Origin: a virus
IMG/VR virus record: IMGVR_UViG_3300042691_024812
Coordinates: 1-27,403 of that record
Direction: 5' to 3' (one strand)
DNA: 27,403 nt
Part shown: positions 5,886 through 13,436 of the stretch, one piece after another
Numbering within the stretch: the first letter of the stretch is position 1
How the letters are laid out: every line of letters starts with the position of its first letter
The notes under the pieces: generated by a model
The model's database searches: none
Told to the model about the DNA's origin: nothing
What the model saw: the letters and a program-made list of their open reading frames with translations, nothing else
Translations under genes and position numbers: made by a program

Positions 5886-6307
5886 GTAAGAAGGTTTATC
5901 TCGCTATCCCGTACAGTTTTAACCCGGAACTGAGTCACAGGGTTGCCAACTTTTCTGCCTCGCGCCTGATGGAGGTTGGCGATATCGTTTTCTCCCCCAT
6001 TTCACACTCCCATCTTATAGCGGACCACCTCAGGCCCGAAACAAGATTCGATCACGAGTTCTGGATGAAACAGGACCTGCCGTTACTGGCGTGGGCCGAC
6101 GAGGTCGTGGTGATTAATATCGGGGACAACGAGGAGGGCATGAAGCTGATTAAGCAATCACGCGGCGTACAAGAAGAAATCCTGACCGCCCAGAACCAGG
6201 GCAAGCCTGTGTGGGTCATGGGCGTGACGGTGCGTAAAGATGGCGGGATGGAGTGGGATGACACATGGGTTCCTGAATACCAATACGCAGGAGGTCTCCA
6301 TGCTTAA
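5882..6307 (+). CDS. DUF1937-like nucleoside 2-deoxyribosyltransferase-fold protein (141 aa)
   Basis: Overlaps the preceding stop by 4 bp. YLAIPYSFNPE at the N terminus, VFSPISHSHLIA (about residues 36-47), FWMKQDLPLLAWADEVVV and a later GVQEEI are the conserved blocks of DUF1937, a relative of nucleoside 2-deoxyribosyltransferases and phage nucleotide hydrolases. The Asp in QDLPLL and the Glu in GVQEEI sit where catalytic acids are found in that fold. A role in cleaving or exchanging the base of (deoxy)nucleotides is likely; the substrate is not evident. It is paired with the kinase-like gene that overlaps its end, which supports a nucleotide-pool function. Confidence 0.75.
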   Translation: MSKKVYLAIPYSFNPELSHRVANFSASRLMEVGDIVFSPISHSHLIADHLRPETRFDHEFWMKQDLPLLAWADEVVVINIGDNEEGMKLIKQSRGVQEEILTAQNQGKPVWVMGVTVRKDGGMEWDDTWVPEYQYAGGLHA

Positions 6308-6788
6308 GATTCTCATTATCGGCCACGCCCAACACGGGAAGACTACGGTAGCCGAGATACTAAACCAGTCGTATTGGTACAAAGGCGAGGATTCGTCTCG
6401 CGCATCCCTTCGACTTTTTTTGTTCGACATCCTCAAAGAAAGGCATGGATACCTCAGCCATGAAGAGGCGTATCTGGATCGTGTAAATCACAGGAGCGAA
6501 TGGTATGATGAGATATGTAAGTACAACGAGAAAGACAAAGCCAGGCTCGGGAAGGGGATTATGGCCAGCAATGACATCTACATCGGGATGCGTAGCCATG
6601 ATGAAATACGGGCTTGCAAACGTGCCAAACTATTTGATATCGTCCTCGGTGTATTTGACCCCAGGAAACCACTTGAACCCAAAACCTCATTTACGATTGA
6701 CTTATGGGAGGAGTCTGATGTAGTCCTGGTTAACAACGGGACGAAGTCAAAACTTGAACGCAGTATCAATTTACTCAAATTTTTATAA
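6300..6788 (+). CDS. P-loop kinase, probable deoxynucleoside monophosphate kinase (162 aa)
   Basis: The ATG at 6300, 8 bp before the end of the previous gene, gives MLKILIIGHAQHGKTT, with a Walker A motif at residues 8-16 (GHAQHGKTT) immediately at the N terminus as in nucleotide kinases. The block SEWYDEICKYNEKDKARL and DIYIGMRSHDE is the pattern I associate with phage dNMP kinases, where the Arg contacts the nucleotide. FDIVLGVFDPR and SDVVLVNNG follow as later strands. It would phosphorylate dNMPs to dNDPs for phage DNA synthesis. An upstream ATG in the same frame adds 20 residues that overlap the previous gene and lack strand character. Confidence 0.75.
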   Translation: MLKILIIGHAQHGKTTVAEILNQSYWYKGEDSSRASLRLFLFDILKERHGYLSHEEAYLDRVNHRSEWYDEICKYNEKDKARLGKGIMASNDIYIGMRSHDEIRACKRAKLFDIVLGVFDPRKPLEPKTSFTIDLWEESDVVLVNNGTKSKLERSINLLKFL

Positions 6789-6796
6789 CAAACACC

Positions 6797-7147
6797 ATGG
6801 TTTTTACAAACTCAATACCGCTCGGGGAGGAACACCTCCACACCAGGGATAGTACTTGCAACTGTGAGCCGGAGGTCGTGTTTACTGAAGATGGCGATAT
6901 GTACTTCAGGCACAACCAACTCTGCAAGGCACAGGAACCGATCCCCCCCAAGGAGGATACCCTGTCGTTTGACGCATACCTGTGTGTGGCCTTGGCTGGA
7001 CTGATAACGCTTGGCGTGTTTATGGCATGGGCGTTTGTTACGATTTTATTTGGCATCAGCGCGGAGACGACTATACTGTTCCTGGTTGGAGGGTTATCCT
7101 TCTACTGTGGGGTAATAGGCGGGTGCTGGTTAAAATCAAAGCCATGA
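6797..7147 (+). CDS. Small membrane protein with Cys/His-rich N terminus (116 aa)
   Basis: The start follows the kinase by 8 bp. The N-terminal half has STCNCEPEV, YFRH and QLC, a pattern of Cys and His found in small phage proteins that could bind a metal. Two hydrophobic segments follow: about residues 62-85 (LCVALAGLITLGVFMAWAFV) and 90-112 (TTILFLVGGLSFYCGVIGG). The short loop implies a hairpin in the inner membrane. No holin signature can be claimed. The stop overlaps the next start (ATGA). Confidence 0.7.
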   Translation: MVFTNSIPLGEEHLHTRDSTCNCEPEVVFTEDGDMYFRHNQLCKAQEPIPPKEDTLSFDAYLCVALAGLITLGVFMAWAFVTILFGISAETTILFLVGGLSFYCGVIGGCWLKSKP

Positions 7148-7449
7148 CAGATAAGGACAGGATACGGGAACTGGAGATAGAGCTTGCCAAATACAAGGAA
7201 AGCCCATACGCCAAAATGTACATGGGTCTAAAGAAGCAATGGGATAATGTTGCCACCGAACTCGATAATGAGATTACTGTCAGCTTTACAGATGACGGCG
7301 ACTTATTTGATCGGTTCATGGACACCATGGACAAGCTGAAGAAGATGGGCGAGAATCTGGAATGGCTGAGGAGAAAGGTAGGCCTGGAGGGCGATGACAA
7401 CAGAGAAGAAAAGAGGCCAGTTAACCCAATTGAACAAAGAGCGAGATGA
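7144..7449 (+). CDS. Predicted coiled-coil protein (101 aa)
   Basis: The ATG at 7144 overlaps the previous stop; the frame is open upstream, but that part overlaps the membrane protein and is not protein-like. The product is highly charged, with heptad-like runs DKDRIRELEIELAKYKE near the N terminus and FDRFMDTMDKLKKMGENLEW in the second half, so it probably forms a helical dimer. No catalytic motif. The position two genes before the terminase does not define the role. Confidence 0.65.
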   Translation: MTDKDRIRELEIELAKYKESPYAKMYMGLKKQWDNVATELDNEITVSFTDDGDLFDRFMDTMDKLKKMGENLEWLRRKVGLEGDDNREEKRPVNPIEQRAR

Positions 7450-7889
7450 TCAGTAGAGACTTAACACCCAATGAGTGCAAGGGGGCTATGAGGGGACTTA
7501 GGGCTGAATGCTTTGTCATGCTGAACGAGAACATCGCTGACTGGCTGGGATTCCGACACGCATACATCCATTTCCTTTTGTTCAAACTTAACCAGTTTGA
7601 ATCCATAAAGGCTTGGGAATTATTTACACTAATGGAGGGTATCAGTATTCACCAGGTCAAAAGGACGCTAAACCTGTTCCAAAAAAGGGGGTGGGCGAGT
7701 AACTATCAACTGCAGGGAGAGATGGAGACTAATTACTACATTACCGAAGAAGGCAGGCAGACGATTACGAAAATCAAGAAAAAGGCAAAAGTTTTAAAGA
7801 GAAAATACGCATCACACTATGTCGAAGAAAGAAGTCGTTTACGGCGTTCAGTACTCTTTGCCCAGCATTCCGCACAATCGGGATATTGA
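7446..7889 (+). CDS. Winged-helix protein; regulator or small-terminase candidate (147 aa)
   Basis: Overlaps the previous gene by 4 bp. Residues about 38-110 form a MarR/PadR-like winged helix: YIHFLLFKLNQFESIKAWEL, the recognition region GISIHQVKRTLNLFQKRG and a beta wing ending NYYITEEGRQTI. The C-terminal 23 codons overlap the terminase gene by 71 bp. Small terminase subunits often lie directly before the large one and use helix-turn-helix DNA binding, so this is a candidate, but the fold fits a transcription factor at least as well. A dimerisation helix (TITKIKKKAKVLKRKY) follows the wing. Confidence 0.6.
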   Translation: MISRDLTPNECKGAMRGLRAECFVMLNENIADWLGFRHAYIHFLLFKLNQFESIKAWELFTLMEGISIHQVKRTLNLFQKRGWASNYQLQGEMETNYYITEEGRQTITKIKKKAKVLKRKYASHYVEERSRLRRSVLFAQHSAQSGY

Positions 7890-9876
7890 AAACTATACCA
7901 AACCCAAGCGGGAGCAGAAGTTTGAGCGTGTAGATTTTGAACCCATCTTCCGCAATCTCGACTTTGATGAGGAGGGTAATCCCTTGTTTACGGATGAGAT
8001 GATTGCTTTTATCAATCGGGAATTGGACAGGATTGATGACGGCTACTGGTTCTACAATAACGGGAGTCTGACTTATATTACGGGTCACCATTATATGTAC
8101 ATGAACTACTGGACCCTGGAAAATGGTGATCAGCCAGACTATCGGGACTGCGACAGACGGTGGTGGTACTTCAAGGATTACTGTGAAAAGACCACCCATG
8201 TTGATGGCATCATTAGGTCCAAGAAACGTAGGGAGGGCGCTACATCACAGGAGTGCTGTGATCTGGTCCGCACCGCACTCAGGCAAAAGAAGGCTTTCTG
8301 TGGAGTGGTGAGTAAGACCGGAGATGATGCCAAGACGGCGTTTATTGACATGATCAAAAACGGGTTTGAGAAGCTGCCGATCTTCTTGGTCCCGCTGGAC
8401 GTAGAGGACCCAGACTCGCAGACCTCCATTGTATTCCGTAAGCCCAAGAACAGGAACGCGAAGAAGACCAAATCCAACAGGCGCAGGGGGCAGGTATTTG
8501 AGGACGACAAGGGTATTGGGTCGAGGGTTAATTACAAGGCAACGAAACTAAACTCCTATGACTCCGGGCGTCTGACAGAGGTAATGATCGACGAAGGAGG
8601 AAAATTTCCAACCGATGTACCCGTGAATGAATACTGGCCGATTGTGAGGAAAACTTTAAAGATGGGCGGCAAGCGTGTCGGGTTCGCGGTACTGCCATCA
8701 ACATCAAATAAGTTGACAAAGGGTGGTCGCGGCTTTAAGGTGCTGTGGGACGACAGCAACCACTTCGAGAACAAGGTGACAGGTACGGGCTTGTACAGAT
8801 ACTTCTGCCCCGCCTATGATGGGTATGTGCCTTATATCGATGAGTACGGGATGTCTATTCTCGACAAGCCCACTAAGGAGCAGGCAAAGTACATGAAGGA
8901 GAAGTATGGCGCCGACGATCTGCAGTGTTCAATGTCTGCTAAAGAATATCTTCTGCACCTCAGGAGCATGATCAGAGATCCCGCCACCAGGAATGAAGAG
9001 ATAAGGATGAATCCACTAAACGAGGGGGAGGCCTTTGATTTTGACGATAACAGCAACATCTACAACATGACCAATATCCGTGACCAGAAAGAGAGGATCA
9101 TGGAGGTCCGGCCCAAGATCAGGCAGGTCCGGTTCACCCGGGACGGCGAGGGCATGGCTACCTGGGTTGATGATAAAGACGGTATGTGGTGGGTCCTTGA
9201 TGGCGGACTCCCGTCTGACGAGGAGAAGAACAAGGTGATCAAGGATCCGTTCTACGGCACACTTATTCCTGGGAACAAGAGCAAGTACGCTCACACTGCC
9301 GACCCATACAAGAATACGATCATTACCGGACCTGGGTCAAAGGGCGCCGGGTTTATATGGAAGAAGCTGAACCCCTTGGATAAGGAGAACTCAGGGATGC
9401 CTGTGGCCATGTTCTGGGGCAGACCTCGGCGCAAGCGAGTATTCCATGAGCAGCAGTTATTGGCGGCTGAATATTGGGGGTGCGAGATGTGTTACGAGTC
9501 TGATTATGACGAATACATTGAATTCCTGGAGGGCGAGGGTAAGATGATTTACGCCATGGTCAGGCCCAAGAATACCATTGACCCCAACAAGAAGAAGGGT
9601 CCGAACAAGAAGAAGGAGTATGGCATTAAGTCCGGTGACGGATTCTCGTATACGATGATGATCGACAAATCAGTCGAGTATATCGATTTCTACTGCGGCA
9701 AGATATGGTTCTTGGCCTTGCTGGAGCAACTTGAGGAGTACGATGTGGACGAGAGGACAAAGTTTGACTTAGCGGTGGCATTCCAGCTCGGGACTGTAGT
9801 CATCTCGGAGCAGGTCCAGAAGAAGCCAGCATCCACTAAGCCTATACAAATAGTTAAGACCTACCAATTAACGTAA
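7819..9876 (+). CDS. Terminase large subunit (685 aa)
   Basis: DNA-packaging motor: an ATPase translocates phage DNA through the portal and a nuclease cuts it. Residues 134-143 (SKKRREGATS) are a deviant Walker A, 254-261 (EVMIDEGG) a Walker B with catalytic Glu, and 291-297 (VLPSTSN) the coupling motif III. The C-terminal RNase-H-like nuclease shows AHTADPYKN (Asp near 495), CYESDYDEYIEFL (acidic residues near 560) and TKFDLAVA (Asp 650), the expected three-acid layout. The length is usual for Bacteroidota phages. It ends the plus operon and is followed by a terminator. The portal gene lies 8.5 kb away, separated by two accessory blocks. Confidence 0.92.
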   Translation: MSKKEVVYGVQYSLPSIPHNRDIENYTKPKREQKFERVDFEPIFRNLDFDEEGNPLFTDEMIAFINRELDRIDDGYWFYNNGSLTYITGHHYMYMNYWTLENGDQPDYRDCDRRWWYFKDYCEKTTHVDGIIRSKKRREGATSQECCDLVRTALRQKKAFCGVVSKTGDDAKTAFIDMIKNGFEKLPIFLVPLDVEDPDSQTSIVFRKPKNRNAKKTKSNRRRGQVFEDDKGIGSRVNYKATKLNSYDSGRLTEVMIDEGGKFPTDVPVNEYWPIVRKTLKMGGKRVGFAVLPSTSNKLTKGGRGFKVLWDDSNHFENKVTGTGLYRYFCPAYDGYVPYIDEYGMSILDKPTKEQAKYMKEKYGADDLQCSMSAKEYLLHLRSMIRDPATRNEEIRMNPLNEGEAFDFDDNSNIYNMTNIRDQKERIMEVRPKIRQVRFTRDGEGMATWVDDKDGMWWVLDGGLPSDEEKNKVIKDPFYGTLIPGNKSKYAHTADPYKNTIITGPGSKGAGFIWKKLNPLDKENSGMPVAMFWGRPRRKRVFHEQQLLAAEYWGCEMCYESDYDEYIEFLEGEGKMIYAMVRPKNTIDPNKKKGPNKKKEYGIKSGDGFSYTMMIDKSVEYIDFYCGKIWFLALLEQLEEYDVDERTKFDLAVAFQLGTVVISEQVQKKPASTKPIQIVKTYQLT

Positions 9877-9880
9877 CCTA

Positions 9881-9907
9881 AAAAACCCCGATGTTTTCGG
9901 GGTTTTT
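9881..9907. terminator. Bidirectional intrinsic terminator
   Basis: AAAAACCCCG (9881-9890), loop ATGTTTT, CGGGGTTTTT (9898-9907): a GC stem flanked by A5 and T5, so it works on both strands. It ends the terminase transcript on plus and the small gene at 9932-10159 on minus. Confidence 0.9.
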
Positions 9908-9931
9908 GTCATTAAGGTTAGAACTGATCTC

Positions 9932-10159
9932 TTATGCGTTCGCTGCGGTCACCAATTGAGCAACAGTCTCAACAACGCCGAATTTCTGCGGCCTGCCAAA
10001 TACTGAAGTCTCGATGATGCCATACAAAGAGGCATTAGCGCCATCTGCGTTCTGCACGAATGGACGGAATCCACTTTGTGCTACGGGGAAACCCCTACGA
10101 ACTACAGGAACGGCATTACCGTCAATGTTGTAGACGTTGATCGAAATTGCTTGAGCCAT
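9932..10159 (-). CDS. Hypothetical small protein (75 aa)
   Basis: A lone minus-strand gene between a shared terminator and a divergent promoter. It starts MAQAISINVYNIDGNAVPVV after the A-rich leader TTTTGAACC. The product is neutral, rich in Ala, Val and Gly, without Cys, membrane segment or signal, with probable beta strands (ISINVYNI, ASLYGIIETSVFG). Its own promoter and terminator suggest strong independent expression, as for a minor virion or decoration protein, but that is inference. No family recognised. Confidence 0.75.
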   Translation of the reverse strand: MAQAISINVYNIDGNAVPVVRRGFPVAQSGFRPFVQNADGANASLYGIIETSVFGRPQKFGVVETVAQLVTAANA

Positions 10160-10187
10160 GGTTCAAAATTTTTTAGTTACAAATTTG

Positions 10188-10207
10188 TTACGCAAATATA
10201 GTGTAAT
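10188..10207 (-). promoter_or_regulatory. Promoter for the small minus gene
   Basis: The minus strand reads TTACACTATATTTGCGTAA, with the -7 box TATATTTG at 10200-10193. The same extended sequence stands before two structural genes (21653, 24296). No clear -33 box. The gene starts 34 bp downstream. Confidence 0.65.
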
Positions 10208-10223
10208 TCATTTGTAATTTACC

Positions 10224-10231
10224 TATCTTTG
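10224..10231 (+). promoter_or_regulatory. Promoter -7 box of the 10252 operon
   Basis: TATCTTTG followed by GTGTAAATG closely resembles the promoter at 2785 (TATCTTTGGCGTAAG). A -33 TTG at the expected distance is not seen. The ATG of the glycosyltransferase follows 20 bp after the box. Confidence 0.6.
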
Positions 10232-10251
10232 GTGTAAATGTATGGAATTTT

Positions 10252-11058
10252 ATGGAGGTATCATTTAAGCACTCGGGTAATGCTGGAGACATCGTTTACG
10301 CCTTAGCAGCTATTAAGACCTTTAAGGACGCCCACCGGGACGCAGTTATTAAACTTTATCTTAATCTGAACACACCCGCCTTTTACTACAAGAATGCGGT
10401 TCACCCTGTCAAGGATGATGGCGGACAAGAGGTTATGCTTAATGCGAAAATGGCCTCCATGTTGACGCCGTTACTGCAGCGGCAGCACTGCATCGACTTG
10501 GTCGATATTTATGACCGCCAGAAAGTTACTATCGACCTAGACAAGGTACGGAGAGAGGACTGCGGTATGCCCTACTTGCCGATTCAGCGTTGGTACGCCT
10601 ACCTATTCCCAGACCTGTATTGCGACATCGCCAAGCCTTGGCTGAGTGCGGGGTTGGCTGCCCCGGCATCTGGTAAGATCGTGATCAACCGCACATTCAG
10701 GTACACCAATCCATGGATTGATTTTAAGTTCCTTCGGGATTACGACCCCGAGCGGTTCATGTTTGTGGGCCTGGAGGAGGAGTGGAGTAAATTCAATTCT
10801 GATTTCGGGCTGGATATACCCCATTACCCCGTTTATGATTTTAACGAACTCGCTGGGGTAATCAAGGCATCCGCCTTTTTTATCGGGAACCAGAGTATGG
10901 CGTTCGGAATCGCGGAAGGCTTGAAGGTCCCCCGGATACTGGAAAGTTGTGTGTTTGCCCCCAATGTCATCCCGGCAGGACCAAACGCTTACGACTTTCT
11001 GTATACAGAGGGGCTGAAATACTGCTTTGAGAAACTGTATAAACAATTTGCGGCGTGA
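10252..11058 (+). CDS. GT-B-type glycosyltransferase-like protein, heptosyltransferase relative (268 aa)
   Basis: The N terminus MEVSFKHSGNAGDIVYALAAIK has the Gly-rich GDI.YALP-like loop of family 9 type (heptosyltransferase-like) GT-B enzymes. The C-terminal half has FMFVGLEEEW, then ELAGVIKASAFFIGNQSMAFGIAEGL, the usual nucleotide-sugar-binding region in which such enzymes place a conserved GN.S....A. The likely reaction is transfer of a sugar from a nucleotide donor; donor and acceptor are unknown. It is shorter than typical LPS heptosyltransferases (about 320-350). It opens an operon with two methyltransferases, which suggests modification of a glycan, a nucleotide-sugar or DNA. Confidence 0.65.
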   Translation: MEVSFKHSGNAGDIVYALAAIKTFKDAHRDAVIKLYLNLNTPAFYYKNAVHPVKDDGGQEVMLNAKMASMLTPLLQRQHCIDLVDIYDRQKVTIDLDKVRREDCGMPYLPIQRWYAYLFPDLYCDIAKPWLSAGLAAPASGKIVINRTFRYTNPWIDFKFLRDYDPERFMFVGLEEEWSKFNSDFGLDIPHYPVYDFNELAGVIKASAFFIGNQSMAFGIAEGLKVPRILESCVFAPNVIPAGPNAYDFLYTEGLKYCFEKLYKQFAA

Positions 11059-11324
11059 AGGCAAAGGCAATAGACATAGTCTATAAGTGCGTTGCTAACC
11101 ACAAGAAGGTGACAATGTATGGCATCGCCCACGCCACGGGACTTCCAAAATCCGTGGTAGAAAGGTCGGTGGCAGACCTCGTCACCTTGGGCAGGGTCAA
11201 AGAAAGGAGTTGGATACACAGGGGTGACAAGGTATCCATCCCATGCTACGTCCCAAACGAATTATTTAAACAACCAAACCTATTGTTCAATGACGATATG
11301 CAAGCACAGGTGGGAGAAGAGTGA
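11055..11324 (+). CDS. Small helix-turn-helix protein (89 aa)
   Basis: Starts with GTG overlapping the glycosyltransferase stop (GTGA). Residues 3-60 read as a winged helix: AIDIVYKCVANHKKVTMYGI, then GLPKSVVERSVADLVTLGRV as recognition helix and the following turn, then a short wing with VSIPCYVP. It could regulate the operon, but it is also short enough to be an accessory DNA-binding subunit. The 3' end overlaps the methyltransferase start by 35 bp. Confidence 0.6.
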   Translation: MKAKAIDIVYKCVANHKKVTMYGIAHATGLPKSVVERSVADLVTLGRVKERSWIHRGDKVSIPCYVPNELFKQPNLLFNDDMQAQVGEE

Positions 11325-12003
11325 TATCCATGGCTACAACAGGTGCAAGGATTGTGGGACCTATACCCTGATCAACGCTCCGGATACGGGTATTTACAAG
11401 GCCGACTACTGGAGCCATGATCACAACCGAAGTACGCTGGAGGAGCAGTTCAACAACCTGAACTGGGAGTACAATGATGTCAGCAAGGCAGATAAAGTCA
11501 TGTCTTTTGTCGGTGGCGGCAACAAGGCTTTGGAGATCGGCTGCGCCCCGGGTAATATTCTGCAGAAGTTGGCAGACACCCACACCATGGCCTATGGTAT
11601 CGAGGTGGACGCCAAGAATCTGCCAGAAATCAAGCGCATCACTAACAGGGATAACACCCGCCTATGGGAGGGATTCTTCCCATACGACTTCTTTGGTCTC
11701 AGGGATGGCGTCTTTGACACGGTTATAGCTATGGATGTGCTTGAACACGTTGATGATCCGGAATGGTTTGTATCGCGTTGTGCCGACATCATGTCTGGCA
11801 CGGGTACGCTGGTTGTGATGACGCCTATTCTGCAGCCTGGTGTTGATATGCCTGTGAGGATGTGGAACACGGAGGAGCATACATGGGTATTCAGTCTGGA
11901 ACACATTATGCAGATCTTTACCAAGTTCTTCTCTGTGGTTGAGACCGACTCTTGGCATCCTGGCCATGAAATTATTGTTGGTAAAAATAAGCGCCAGAAA
12001 TGA
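11290..12003 (+). CDS. SAM-dependent methyltransferase with N-terminal zinc knuckle (237 aa)
   Basis: The ATG at 11290 gives MTICKHRWEK...RCKDCG, with C4, H6, C19 and C22 as a likely zinc site; earlier ATGs in this frame lie within the HTH gene. The class I Rossmann core follows: motif I LEIGCAPGN (81-89), an acidic YGIEVD strand end, and AMDVLEHVDDPEWF (about 147-160), the motif typical of Methyltransf_11/23 enzymes. GTLVVMTP is the next strand. The neighbouring glycosyltransferase suggests a sugar or lipid acceptor rather than DNA. Members with such a zinc lead often act on nucleotide-linked sugars; the substrate here is unproven. Confidence 0.75.
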   Translation: MTICKHRWEKSDIHGYNRCKDCGTYTLINAPDTGIYKADYWSHDHNRSTLEEQFNNLNWEYNDVSKADKVMSFVGGGNKALEIGCAPGNILQKLADTHTMAYGIEVDAKNLPEIKRITNRDNTRLWEGFFPYDFFGLRDGVFDTVIAMDVLEHVDDPEWFVSRCADIMSGTGTLVVMTPILQPGVDMPVRMWNTEEHTWVFSLEHIMQIFTKFFSVVETDSWHPGHEIIVGKNKRQK

Positions 12004-12833
12004 TTGCGTTCGTTGACGATGGCCACAAGTATGTATCGGTCTCGCCCGAATTACAGGGCGTGAACTGGATATCGGGAACGAAGTTCGCGTCCATGTTCCA
12101 CGACAAATTTGATCCAGCCTTGGGGGCGGCTAAGTCGAGCCAGAACAAGAGATCAAAATGGTTTGGGATGTCGCCGGATCTGATCCAGGAAATCTGGAAA
12201 CGGGAGTCCAAGCGAAGTACTGACACCGGGACCCTGCACCATCTGGCGATGGAGAAGAAGTATCTGTCCATGGAGACCATGGATCTCTTTGGCCGGAAGC
12301 TGAAGGTTTACCACCCGACCCATGATGACGCCGGACGCAAGCTATCCCCGGATCAGTCGTTCCCTGAAGGTGTACACCCGGAGGCTTTGCTGTATCATAG
12401 GCTAACCGATAACTTGGGCATCTGTGGCCAGTCTGATACCGTAGCCACTTATGAGGATTTGGCGAATATCAGCGACCACAAGAGCAATAAGAAGATGAAG
12501 ATGCAGGGGTACTACGACAAGTGGTCCGGTAAAACGCAGATGATGCATTGGCCGTTCCAGTTCCTGGATGACTGCGACTTCTCCAAGTACACGATTCAGA
12601 TGAACCTCTACCTCTACATCTTACTGAAGAATAACCCGAACCTAAGGCCCGGCAAGCTGGTCTTGCGCCATGTCAAATTCAAAGTTGAGAGCGAGGACGA
12701 GTTCGGATTCCCGACCCATGTATTCGAGGATGGCCTACCTGTTGTGGACCAGGTCGTAAAGTATGACGTTCCCGTGATTCCGATGTCAACTATGGATAAA
12801 GCAATTAATCACTTAATCGAAAATTATAACTGA
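12000..12833 (+). CDS. PD-(D/E)XK nuclease, RecB/Cas4-like (277 aa)
   Basis: Overlaps the methyltransferase stop by 4 bp. Motifs in order: GTLHHLAMEKKYL (His near 80), an acidic residue in FPEGVHPEALL (about 122-131), GQSDTVA (Asp 146), DHKSNKK (159-165) with the catalytic Lys, and YTIQMNLYLYIL (Gln near 200). This is the order H, E, D, (D/E)xK, QxxxY of RecB-like exonucleases such as lambda exonuclease relatives. A role in phage recombination or end processing is likely. No Cas4-type Cys cluster is seen. There is no single-strand annealing protein next to it, which would be the usual partner. Confidence 0.8.
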   Translation: MIAFVDDGHKYVSVSPELQGVNWISGTKFASMFHDKFDPALGAAKSSQNKRSKWFGMSPDLIQEIWKRESKRSTDTGTLHHLAMEKKYLSMETMDLFGRKLKVYHPTHDDAGRKLSPDQSFPEGVHPEALLYHRLTDNLGICGQSDTVATYEDLANISDHKSNKKMKMQGYYDKWSGKTQMMHWPFQFLDDCDFSKYTIQMNLYLYILLKNNPNLRPGKLVLRHVKFKVESEDEFGFPTHVFEDGLPVVDQVVKYDVPVIPMSTMDKAINHLIENYN

Positions 12834-13429
12834 TGGCAGAAACGACGAAAACACGCAGCCGATGGAGAAGTTCTAATCATGGAGACTACCAGTGGCTTTT
12901 GTTTGACGAACTTGAATCAGGCCACGGAATCGACATTGGCTGCGGTCGCCTGCAAACCTTTGATGGCGCGGATCCATTGTTCCCTGAAGATATGTGTGTC
13001 CACCACGATAGCGATATGGCAGACGGGCATACCATGGAAATCTTTCAAGACGGCCAATTCGACTACGCCTGGGCATCGCATATCCTAGAGCATTTGGAGA
13101 ACCCCGTTCTCGCCATTCAGAACTGGTACAGGATTGTAAAGCCCGGCGGCCTGATCTGCATCTTTGTCCCGTCCGGCTACAGGTACGAGAAAAAGTTAAG
13201 CATACCCGACTCCAGGTGGAACCTGGATCATAAGAGGTTCTATACGCCAGGGTCGTTACTGGCCGAGATTGAGGCGGCATTGAAGCCGAATACATACTAC
13301 ATTGAGCGGTTAATGGATTGCATGGATGGATATGACTGGAGTATCCCTCCCGACCAACATCCCGTAGGCGAATACCAGATCGAGTGCGTGATCAGAAAGA
13401 TTAATCCACCGGATTGGGAATTGGTTTAG
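12833..13429 (+). CDS. SAM-dependent methyltransferase, Methyltransf_11-like (198 aa)
   Basis: Overlaps the nuclease stop by one base (TGATGG context). Motif I is IDIGCG (33-38), followed by the acidic end of strand 2 (VHHDSDM), FDYAWASHILEHLENP (about 76-91) and RIVKPGGLICIFVP (100-113), all usual for small-molecule class I methyltransferases. RWNLDHKRFYTPGSL is a late motif seen in enzymes acting near glycan genes. It is the second methyltransferase of the operon and has no DNA-methylase motifs (no DPPY, no PCQ). The gene ends 7 bp before the opposing minus-strand gene, without a visible terminator between them. Confidence 0.75.
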   Translation: MAETTKTRSRWRSSNHGDYQWLLFDELESGHGIDIGCGRLQTFDGADPLFPEDMCVHHDSDMADGHTMEIFQDGQFDYAWASHILEHLENPVLAIQNWYRIVKPGGLICIFVPSGYRYEKKLSIPDSRWNLDHKRFYTPGSLLAEIEAALKPNTYYIERLMDCMDGYDWSIPPDQHPVGEYQIECVIRKINPPDWELV

Positions 13430-13436
13430 GCAGCGG

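Noticed and set aside
12873-13295. 140-codon minus-strand frame opposite the second small methyltransferase
   Set aside because: The opposing frame has complete methyltransferase motifs; this one is Arg/Ser-rich with no motif.
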